A stretch of 64,000 nucleotides of DNA from Wyeomyia smithii (Eukaryota > Arthropoda > Insecta > Diptera > Culicidae). Below, piece by piece: positions 55,690-64,000 of the stretch. The stretch spans positions 215,625,493 through 215,689,492 of the forward strand of contig NC_073695.1 of the NCBI RefSeq assembly GCF_029784165.1, read 5' to 3'. Made by a program: the position numbers and the translations under genes. Positions within the stretch are counted from its first letter, which is position 1; every line of letters begins with the position of its first letter. The notes under the pieces are model-generated. The model saw only the letters and a list, made by a program, of their open reading frames with translations, was not told where the DNA came from and did not search any database.

Positions 55690-56875
55690 AGCTGGGTGCG
55701 TACGCCTTACTAGGGTCATTCAAGATTGCTTCAATGTTATTGGTCACACTCTGCTGAACCTTATTAATGAATCATTGTTAACTGGGCACGTGCCTAAAGT
55801 GTGGAAAGAATCGTTGGTTGTTCCGATTCAAAAGGTTGCTGGAACGATTAAAGCCGAAAAGTTTCGTCCCATCAACATGTTACACACGTTAGAAAAGATA
55901 TTAGAACTTGTTGTTAAGGTGAATCGGGACGTGGTCGCGATCAACTCGAATTTTGCAATCTAATTTTTTCTTGATTTATGAAGACTACGAACATGAAACT
56001 TTGATCAATTGTTTTCACTACTGTTGCATGCCTGAAGTAGCAATTTGAGTGCTGTTTATTTAGTGGAAGCCGAATTTTTTTTACGCTCAAACTACAAAAG
56101 TAAAAAGAACTCTAACCTCAAAATTGTATAGGAAAAGGCCACAATCCCGTTTCACCTTAAAGGTCAGCTAATGGAATATTTAAATAGTAACTCGTTAATA
56201 ATTCCGGAACAATCTGGCTACCGGGAAGGCCATTCGTGTGAAACCGCGTTGAACTTAGTACTATCAAAATGGGAAGACAACTTAGAGAATAGAGACACAA
56301 TATTTGCTGTTTTTTTGGATCTAAAACGCGCTTTTGAGACAATTTCTAGGCCCTTATTGTTGAACACAATCAAGCGCTTTGGAATTTCGAGTACTGCATT
56401 CAGATGGTTTGAGAGCTATTTGTCTGACAGAACTCAACGGACTGTTTTTAATGATTCGGTATCTAGTCCCGTGGAGAATGATCTTGGAGTTCCACAGGGA
56501 AGTGTATTAGGGCCCCTTTTGTTCATTATGTATATAAATGACATGCGACGAGTTTTACGTTTTTGTGATATCAATCTTTTTGCCGATGACACCGTATTAT
56601 TCATTGCAGCTAAGCATGTAGAAGAAGCCGTTTCACTCTTGAACGAAGATTTACGTTCTCTAAACAGATGGTTGAAGTATAAGCAATTGAAATTAAATAT
56701 AGATAAAACTAAATATATGATTTTCTCGCGCACCGTTGTACATGACGATGTCTCTGTTTTGATTGATGATGAGGCAATTGGTCGCGTTCGGGAGATTAAA
56801 TATCTTGGCGTGATTATTGATGACAACCTAAAGTTCAACGCTCACATTGACAACGTCATCAAAAAAATTGCCATA
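55690..56875 (+). pseudogene. LINE reverse transcriptase, well preserved but interrupted twice
   Basis: The 5' part (to 55917) encodes INESLLTGHVPKVWKESLVV, then KFRPINMLHTLEKILELVV, which are RT motifs 0-1. After a 239-bp MITE the frame resumes and the ORF from 56171 shows SGYREGHSCETALNLVL, FAVFLDLKRAFETIS (motif A, residues 46-59), GVPQGSVLGPLLF (motif B, residues 106-118), LFADDTVLF (catalytic motif C, residues 136-144), LKLNIDKTKYMIF (motif D) and EIKYLGVIIDD (motif E). At residue 236 it runs into an unrelated inverted-repeat element, so the frame's last ~30 residues are not LINE. The catalytic residues are intact. The style fits CR1/Jockey-like LINEs. The endonuclease is absent. Confidence 0.88.
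55918..56156. mobile_element. 239-bp TTAA-flanked MITE (piggyBac-like) in the RT gene
   Basis: Ends GGTGAATCGGGACGTGG and CCACAATCCCGTTTCACC are imperfectly inverted. TTAA flanks both sides (55914-55917, 56157-56160), the target signature of piggyBac transposons. Collapsing the element and one TTAA makes the RT frame continuous. No transposase inside. Confidence 0.88.
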
Positions 56876-58128
56876 AGAGCGGGGCTAGTTGGTCATTTTT
56901 GGTCAAAGTGTTCTGTAACTTTTTGTAGGAAACATTATGGCAAAAACTCATTACATGGAAAAAGTCTATAGCATCTAGAAAAAATATAAACTGTACAGAA
57001 TAGATTATGATTTTGCGGATATTCTATGTTTTTTGAGTGGATGTCAAATTGGCCAACTAGCCCCTCAGCTGGGGTAAGTTGGTCAGGGTGTGGGGTAAAT
57101 TGACCGTTCATATTTCGGAAGGACAATTCAGTTTTCATTCCTCACTGCATTAGCGGCAGCCTGTAGCATCTCAGCGGAGGTCAAACCGCATCCGGTTTTT
57201 TGTTTATACGTTCGCTTTCCGAAATCCCAAACCAGGAGAGAAGTAACTCAAAATTTCATGAAAAAAAATCGTGTTACTCTTTTATACCTGACGAGAAGTA
57301 TATGTTGAAATCTCCCTAATAGTTTGGTTGGGAAATAAATCAAGAACAATAAGGATTAAATTGAGAACAGGAGCCAAATTCTAGATTCGCATCTGCAATC
57401 ACAAGCACAAAACTATAGCTACATTAGTTTTTTTTTCGTTGAAAGCTTGCTTACGCCGAAATTTTCATCAGGTAGAAAGCATTTGTCGATGCATTAGTGT
57501 ACGATATAGTTATTTTAGATCAATGACTAAGCATTTATATTGCACAAAAAAACATTCATCAAAATAACGATGAAATGGAGATAACTTTCACCAAATAGTT
57601 TATCGCTTCAAATAATTGGTTTTGCTAAACAAAGCAAACGCTGTTTTCGCTTGGATTAAGTTTGCGTCACGAAATGCACTGTTTCTAAATTGCATTCACT
57701 TGGTTACTTGCATTCATTTATGATGTGCATATGACCAACCAGCCCCGCTAGTTTGTGACCAACTAGCCCCTCATGTATTAAATATGTAAATTACTCGAAA
57801 TATATGAAAATAAAATTTTGGCGAAAGTTTGCTTTACACAACTTAAAACTAACGAAAATGACTTTCATAATACGTTGAGCCATGTTCATTTCAATTTGGC
57901 TAGCTTTTTTAGACAAAAAATTTCAACATGAAAACCGAGTAGAATTGATGGCCAATTTGGCAGCAACCTGTATTTATTATACGTTCTAATTAAAACTGTA
58001 CTTCATTTTGTCATTTAGTTTCTCTGGTTATCTACTACGTATCACCCATATAATATGATTTTTTAGATACGTAGATTCGAAGATATTCTCATTGACCAAC
58101 TTGCCCCGTAACCAACTAGCCCCGCTCT
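56876..58128. mobile_element. 1.25-kb inverted-repeat element with repeated GACCAACTAGCCCC motifs
   Basis: Ends AGAGCGGGGCTAGTTGG and CCAACTAGCCCCGCTCT are inverted and exact over 17 bases. The same motif, as GGCCAACTAGCCCC, GACCAACCAGCCCC or GACCAACTAGCCCC, recurs at about 57050, 57731 and 57762, and GGGGTAAGTTGGTCA at 57072. It interrupts the RT gene at codon 236. The target duplication is unclear (TAA left, TAT right). No transposase frame. Confidence 0.75.
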
Positions 58129-59334
58129 ATCCTACGGAACGAAAATTAAAACTTTTATAAAATGACGAGAGTTTATCTGACGAAGTTTAAACAACTGATT
58201 TATTTTGGATGAACTATTTATTTTTGGAACCTATCTATTTATTTATTGTTTTATTGAAGCATGTAACTGACGAAGTTTTTACGAACGGATCTGATTGTGT
58301 TGTAAAATTTTATTCATATTTTATAATAGATCTTTTTTAATATGTAATGTAATAACAAAAACTACTGTGTTCGTCACGGTGGTGATGATGGATTTTTTCC
58401 TTTATGTTGTTGTAGCTTAAAAAAATAATAGAAAGTGATTACATAAATTTGAGCCTCGCGCGCGGAATTCAGATACAAATGGATTCTTTAACAATGCTTA
58501 GACAAAAATCATGAAGTAGTTGTGGATAGTCAGGCTGAAGGTCATAAAAACCCTGTGCTAGTTTTGTGTAGCTCTATAGCTCTTCACATTTTTACCGATG
58601 TGAATCAAGTAAACAGTTTTTGAAGAAGTTTATATCTGGAGGTAAAACCAGTTCGTTTTTTTGTATAACTGATTTAAATGTGACTACATTTATTATCTAT
58701 AGATAAATCGTCCAGCTCAAACCTTTGTAGGGGTATGTGGCGGGACCATCATCATCATCATTACTAAACTAAGCAAGCAGCTAAAATGCAGTATGCAAGA
58801 ATTTTTTTTAAAGTTGAAGCAAATCCGATACCAACTTTTTCTTTACTCCAGACATGATTTCGTAAACAATAATTGCTTTTAATATGAATGTTGATTAAAG
58901 GATTATTGGTTGGTTAAAATACCTTTTAATAAAAGAAGAACTAGTTTAAAAACAGTTCCCTAGGTTATGAATTACGCTTACGTTTAGTGCCTCTAATTCC
59001 GTTCTCCACGTTTTATACTTGGGAAACTTTGGGTTAAGCTTTGTGGTTTCTATTATTATGTGAGTAAAATTAATAACTAGTTTGTAACAATAATGTACCA
59101 CAACTCCATAACCGAATATTCATTAATTAGAGAATTTAAAAAAAACTGATTGTTGGGAGCACTGAACTGAGCACAACGGCCGAGGAGCGCGTTCCCAAAC
59201 AGTCTCGTCAATGTCAGGAAATATGAGACGATAAAAAGTGTAAACAAACAACATAGGCGAAATAATACAGTTTAGGAGGAAGTTCCCAGCCAACAATTTG
59301 GTCCGCATATTTCGGGATAGCTCCAAACGGAAGA
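58129..59334. other. Unassigned AT-rich sequence
   Basis: No clear continuation of the LINE frame after the inserted element. Short phrases such as TATCTGACGAAGTTT recur. A CATCATCATCATCATT run is near 58747. Confidence 0.45.
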
Positions 59335-59445
59335 AACACAAACGGCCGAATCTCAAACGGCCAAATTTCAAACGGCCGAATTATATCAATACTAACGAAA
59401 GGACGAAATTTCGATCGGCCGAATCACGAAAGGCCGAATTTTATT
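59335..59445. repeat. Short tandem motif AAACGGCCGAATT
   Basis: At least five variants of AAACGGCCGAAT(T/C)TC or GAAAGGCCGAATTT, partly palindromic around CGGCCG, lie in about 110 bp. Function unknown; it may be the subterminal zone of a DNA element. Confidence 0.65.
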
Positions 59446-59587
59446 CTAATTTGTCATTTTTTATGTTACAGCTATTTCATACTGCATACTTTTAAAGCAA
59501 CATCAAAAAAATTGATAAAACATTGAAAACTTGCCTTAAATGTGTAAAATAACTAGTTTTTTCATTGAACATACTGTTTGCAAAAGA

Positions 59588-59845
59588 TATCAATGCGGCT
59601 CTGCCGCATAATCGAGGGCAAGGAACCAAGGCGGCCCTAAGCCGCCGCGCTGTCCGATGGCCGAGTCGGCCGCCGACCCGCCGTCGGAAGCGGCGGCCTC
59701 TCGCATGCAAACAACTGACCTACTGGATTGCCCGGATTACTGAAGCATAGGGGCAATCCCCTAGTTTACGTTCGAACGAGCGGTAGCGAGTAAGGACAGC
59801 GTGCACCCCGGACAATCGAGTTGGCCGAAGGCCACGAGTGTGTTG
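59588..59845. other. GC-rich island with inverted GCGGC/GCCGC words
   Basis: About 250 bp rich in GGCGGCC, CCGCCG and GCCGAGTCGGCCGCC, in strong contrast to the AT-rich flanks. I see no reading frame with motifs. It may be part of an unrecognised repeat. Confidence 0.55.
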
Positions 59846-60240
59846 CATTAAATTTTTAACAAAATCAATTTTCCATTTTTTTCACTCTATGAAACAATTA
59901 GAGAACGGAAACAATGAACAAGGATACAAAATAAATACTTTCGAAACCATCTTTTTTGTATAAATTCTCAGAATTTTTCGCATAGGTGGTAATACTTTAT
60001 CGAATCAAATAGCCAAAATTGTCCTAAAGCATTACGTATTTTATGGACGTTTTCTTACAACATTTCAGCTCTAGATAAATCATATTTAGTTTATAAAGAA
60101 AAAAATTCCTACTATAAATAATCGAACCTAAAATGGTACATAATCGAGTCCACATATAATCGAGTCTATATATAATCGATTCTGACCTATAAATAAGTAC
60201 AGTGACGTTTCGATTATACCAAGATCAATGTCTTATTTTT
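59846..60240. other. AT-rich sequence with TATAATCGA repeats
   Basis: At 60110-60230 the motif (A/T)TAATCGA(G/T)TC recurs four or five times and is followed by CAGTGACGTTTCGATTATACC, which resembles a transposon terminus with subterminal repeats. The partner end was not found. Confidence 0.5.
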
Positions 60241-60353
60241 GCCTTTCTCCTAGAAAGGTCTAGCAATCACTTGCAAAACCGAAAGTATAAAAGTGCTCCA
60301 AAGGGCCGAATGGCATATATCACTCGACTCAGCTCGACGAGCTGAGCATTTTC

Positions 60354-60422
60354 TGTATGTGTGTGTGTGTATGTGTGTGTATGTGTGTGTGTGTATGTGT
60401 GTATGTGTGTGTGTGTATGTGC
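60354..60422. repeat. TG/TATG microsatellite in element D copy 2
   Basis: TG repeats interrupted regularly by TATG, at the position homologous to the run at 7639. Confidence 0.9.
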
Positions 60423-61609
60423 AGATTTTTATTCTCACTCACTTTTCTCAGAGATGGCTGGACCGATTTTCATGAAATTAATTGCAAATAAAAGGTCTTG
60501 ATGTCCCATAAAACCCTATTAAATTTCATTGTGATCGGATTTTGAGTTTAGAGGTTATGTATCAAAATGTAAAAATCATGAAACATCATTATCTCGAAAA
60601 CTACAATACCGATTTGAACATAATTGGTTTCAATTGAACGGGCTATCTGAAAAACTCTTAACTTTTGAATTTCATAAAGATTGAATTTGTGGTTCAAAAG
60701 TTATTCAAAAAAACGTGTTTTGCAGACTGTTTAATCTCACTCATGTTTCTAAGAGATGGCTGGACCGATTTTCATAAAATCAGTGTCAAATGGAAGGTCT
60801 AGTTGCTCCATAAGACCCTATTGATTTGTTTTGCAATCGGACTGTTACTTTTCCTGTTATGTTAAAAAATGTGAAATCCAGCTATGAAAAGGAACATATT
60901 CCGAAGACTACTTGGACTCACTCACTTTTCTCAGAGAACCGATCCTGAACCGATTTCCACAAAATTAGTGTCAAATAATAAGTCTAGCTGCCGCATAACA
61001 CCCTATTGAATTTTACTTTAATCGAACTGTAACTTCGTCTGTAATGTACCGAGATGTGAAAATCACGAAACTTCATGATCTCAGAAACTACAAAACCGAT
61101 TTGATCAATATTATTATCAGATGAGCGAGTTAGTTAAGGGTTAACTGATGAAATATGATTGAACACGTGGTTTCAAATTTTGGCTGCCTTATACGTTCCC
61201 ATTTCATTTGATTATAATCGAACTTAAGCTACCGTTATGTATTAAACTGTCAATAAAACAACGAAAGTCTATTATCTCAAAGATTACGTGACTTATTTGA
61301 ACATAACTAGTGCCATACGAACGAGTCATCTCTCAAACTTACAAATAACAAACTTCATAACAATTTGATATGTGGCTCAAAAGTTATGGAAAGAAAAGAA
61401 ATTCAAAGACTATTGAATGCTGTACCTGCTTCGATCAGTATATGTGGCCTCAACATAATTTAAAACTTTCCAAATTCATTGATTCCTTGCGATGTGTTTA
61501 AAATCTGCAAATGCACGACGAATCGGATATAGGATATAATCAAAGTCGAATAACAAATCGTTTAAAATGATTGGTTTTATCAAAACGACAACATCCTCGA
61601 CTTTTGGCT

Positions 61610-62545
61610 TCTGTACATCGCCTTAATTCTGAATATATTCAAATTGGGTGGTATTCGGTCATTTTCAGCAGATTTTCTGGCATCAATCTAACACCGGAAA
61701 TACCCATATCGGGAGGTGTTTAGTTATTTTGGTTGTTTTCCAGAAACTAAAAGTGTTCGTCTTTGAATTCAAAATGGTATCCAGGGTCAATGTTTGGTTT
61801 CTATGCATACTCTCGATAACGAATAAATATTCATATTGAGTATTTTTCGGTCATTTGCGGCTGTTTCCTAGAAGTTGCCATGATGCCTGAGGTCAATTGT
61901 TAGTTCCTTGCATCATTCTGATTATTTTAAGCTGTTTTTCACAAACCCGTAGTCGCCATCTTGGATTTCAAAATGGTATTTAGGATAATTTCTGGCCTCT
62001 GAGCGTCATTCTGGTTGAAGAAACACCCATATTGGGTGTTATTCGATCATTTCCGGCTGTTTCCCAGGAACCGGAAGTCGTAAACCTAGAATCCAAAATG
62101 GAGTCTTTGGTCGATTTCAGCTGCTGTGTATCATTCTAGATCCGGAGATACTCATGTTAGACGGGAATCGGCCATCTTTGGCTGTTTCCCAGAAACCAGA
62201 AGTTGCCATCCTACAATTGATAATGGTGTCTGAGGTAAATTTTTAGCTTCTTGCAACATTCTGGCTCCGGAGATTCTCATATTGGGTGGTATTTGGTCAC
62301 TTTGGGCTGTTTTTTAGAAACCGAAAGTCGTCGTTTTGCCTGTGAAATCAATTTCTGTCATCTGCGCGTAATTCTGGTTCCGAAAACATTCATATTGAAT
62401 GGTATTTGGTCATTTCCAAATACCAAATATCATTCTAGATCCGGATATTATTATATTGGATGGAAATCGGCCATTTTTGGGCTGTTTACCAGAAACCGTA
62501 AGTTGCCATCTTACAATCCAAAATGTTGCCTGAGGTCGATTATGG
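61610..62545. repeat. Diverged ~120-135-bp tandem paragraphs
   Basis: About seven units share the phrases ATATTGGGTGGTATTCGGTC, GGCTGTTTCCCAGAAACC, AAGTTGCCATC and AAAATGGT(A/G)TCTGAGGTC. Less regular relatives occur at 8930-9330 in copy 1. Confidence 0.75.
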
Positions 62546-63088
62546 AACAAATTTGTTACCCCTAAAAACATTCTCATGCCAAATTTGGTTCCATTTACTC
62601 GGTTAGTTCTCGAGATGTGCAGAAATTTGTGTTTCATTTGTATGAAACCTCTCCCTTCCAGAAAAGAGAGGGGGGTCCAACTATTATGGACATTTTTATT
62701 ACCCCTTAAAACATCCACATGCCAAATTCGGTTTCATTTGCTTGGTTTGTTCTTGAGTTGTGCAGAAATTTATGTTTCATTTATATGGGACCCCTCCTTC
62801 CCAGAAGAGGGAGGGGTTTCAAACTATCATAGGAACCTTTATCAGCATCAAAAATCCCTACATACAAATTTTCACGTCGATCGGTTCGGTGGTTTTCGAG
62901 CCTATATGGATCAGACAGACAGACAGACCGGACTGCATTTTCATATGTATAGATTACAACATCAATATTTTAGAACCTAAAGTGTGAATAGACATATATT
63001 AGATTGAAGCGTTCATGTAAATCTATTTAAACAAATAAAAGTTTGAATGAGAAAGGCTGGGTCTGACCGGTAGGTGGATTAATTTAGG

Positions 63089-64000
63089 TTTAACATGTTA
63101 TTTTTGTGTATGTGTTAACATAAGTTCATTGAAATGTTCTATCGGGGGGTCTAGAACAATTTGTTTTCGAACATATATTTGTAATTGAAAAACTAGTGAA
63201 ATGGAAATAAATAATATGTTTCAGAAATACAAAAAGTTATCAGGGTTGTTTTCATTCATATAACAAAACAAAGCTTTACATAATATCAGATTTTTTGAAA
63301 AGTGTTAAGTGGGGTAAAAAAGACCCTTGAAAATTTGGAGTCGAAGATCAACTCAAAACAAATAAAATGTTGTGATTCTGATTACATTGATTTAGATTGA
63401 TGATTGATTTGATTGATCTCTTCGAAAATCGACATTCTATCCTATAAAAAAATATAAAATGCCGGTTGTTAAGAGTTGCTGTCGTGGTTTCATTATAGGA
63501 TATTTGCATTTTTCTTCAAAAAATGGTGATTATTGCAGCTCTTTTTTGCAACAAAACTGGACCCTGTATCTAATCTATACGTTTTATAGAGCAACTCAAG
63601 AGCTTTCGTTTGATGTTATTAAAAAATGCGCCGTTTTAGTAACGACCGAGAAAATTTCATTCAAATCATTATTTAATCATTATTAGTTAAACCCATTGTG
63701 TCAGGAGCGCAACTCCGTTTTGCATCGATGTCCCCCAATCGAGTTTAAATTTCCAGGGTTTGTTGATCCATGAAATAATTTGTACATACAAATTTTTTTG
63801 GGAAAGGAGTTAGTGGGGTGAAATGCAGAGTGGGACTCAGGTGTTAGGGGCCCGGGACAGAAATTTTCGTGGGGCCTATTTTCTCAAATTAGTTAGTTCA
63901 TGAAAAATGATTTAACGCTTCGCTGGAAGGTGACGAGCAAAACAAAAAAAAGGTCTCCAACCTGTATTTACGTCTGGTCTAGTACCAGGGGGGCCCCTCG
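63089..64000. other. Unassigned sequence to window end
   Basis: No gene seen. The last bases (CTGGTCTAGTACCAGGGGGG onward) and GGGGCCCGGGACAG at 63849 look like the edge of another repeat that continues outside the window. Confidence 0.45.

Larger units (their letters stand above)
60241..63088. mobile_element. Element D, copy 2 (about 2.85 kb)
   Basis: Same ends as 7524-10116 (GCCTTTCTCCTAGAAAGG, GGTGGATTAATTTAGG) and the same order: TG microsatellite, CTCACTCACTTTTCTCAGAG paragraphs, GGCTGTTTCCCAGAAAC paragraphs. This copy also has a right-hand zone with paired phrases CATGCCAAATT(T/C)GGTT(T/C)CATTT, CTTCCAGAAAAGAGAGGGG, CCCAGAAGAGGGAGGGG and a CAGACAGACAGACCG run near 62913. No reading frame is retained between the copies. 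Confidence 0.75.

Overview
This window looks like repeat-rich, gene-poor DNA from an insect, most probably a culicine (Aedes-like) mosquito. That assignment rests on recognising interspersed repeats by eye: two tRNA-derived SINE families, the long element that opens with GCCTTTCTCCTAGAAAGG followed by a TG microsatellite, a DD37E mariner, and BEL/Pao, Gypsy, Jockey-like and RNase H-bearing LINE remnants. No database search was possible. I found no convincing host protein-coding gene and no tRNA or rRNA gene. Almost every recognisable reading frame belongs to a transposable element, and most are broken.

Layout. 1-2.0 kb: the 5' end of a Ty3/Gypsy-type LTR retrotransposon on the minus strand, with a 251-bp LTR, a tRNA-Lys-like primer site and an open Gag frame running off the window edge. 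2.1-4.6 kb: a decayed LINE nested inside a tRNA-derived SINE. 4.6-5.8 kb: BEL/Pao integrase remnant. 5.8-13.6 kb: DNA-transposon-like elements (a MITE pair, a 2.6-kb element with a TG microsatellite, a foldback element, a Harbinger-like element with TAA target duplications, and a 952-bp element forming a 535-bp inverted repeat with a fragment of itself). 13.6-16.9 kb: unrecognised, probably single-copy sequence.

17.18-31.54 kb: a direct tandem duplication of about 7.17 kb. Each unit holds SINE and LINE fragments, a foldback element with 178-bp arms, a 2.8-kb minisatellite of an 11-bp unit (ACAAGACAAGG) with higher-order structure, and a frameshifted RNase H tail of a LINE. A Jockey-like remnant follows at 31.4-31.9 kb. 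34.6-36.7 kb: a 790-bp hAT-like element with an 8-bp target duplication and an 880-bp TA-flanked element. 37-44.5 kb: a nest of LINE fragments on both strands, three SINEs, a 106-bp MITE inside one SINE, and a complete but inactive DD37E mariner inserted in a LINE. 44.7-49.6 kb: a 280-bp MITE, unassigned sequence, and a second copy of the 952-bp element. 52.4 kb: a tiny 5'-truncated LINE tail with a 13-bp target duplication. 53.4-55.5 kb: an array of alternating ~345-bp subunits carrying TATA-box-like sequences, directly upstream of a well-preserved reverse transcriptase fragment (55.7-56.9 kb). That fragment is broken by a TTAA-flanked (piggyBac-like) MITE and cut off by a 1.25-kb inverted-repeat element. 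60.2-63.1 kb: a second copy of the 2.6-2.85 kb TG-microsatellite element.

The genes do not form a pathway. The window is a layered record of transposition: several insertions can be ordered in time because one element interrupts another and leaves exact target duplications. The most notable structures are the 7.17-kb tandem duplication, the higher-order minisatellite, the promoter-bearing dimeric array upstream of the LINE, the long inverted repeats that could make hairpin RNA, and the mixed-orientation density that resembles a small-RNA (piRNA) source locus. The last two readings are inference.
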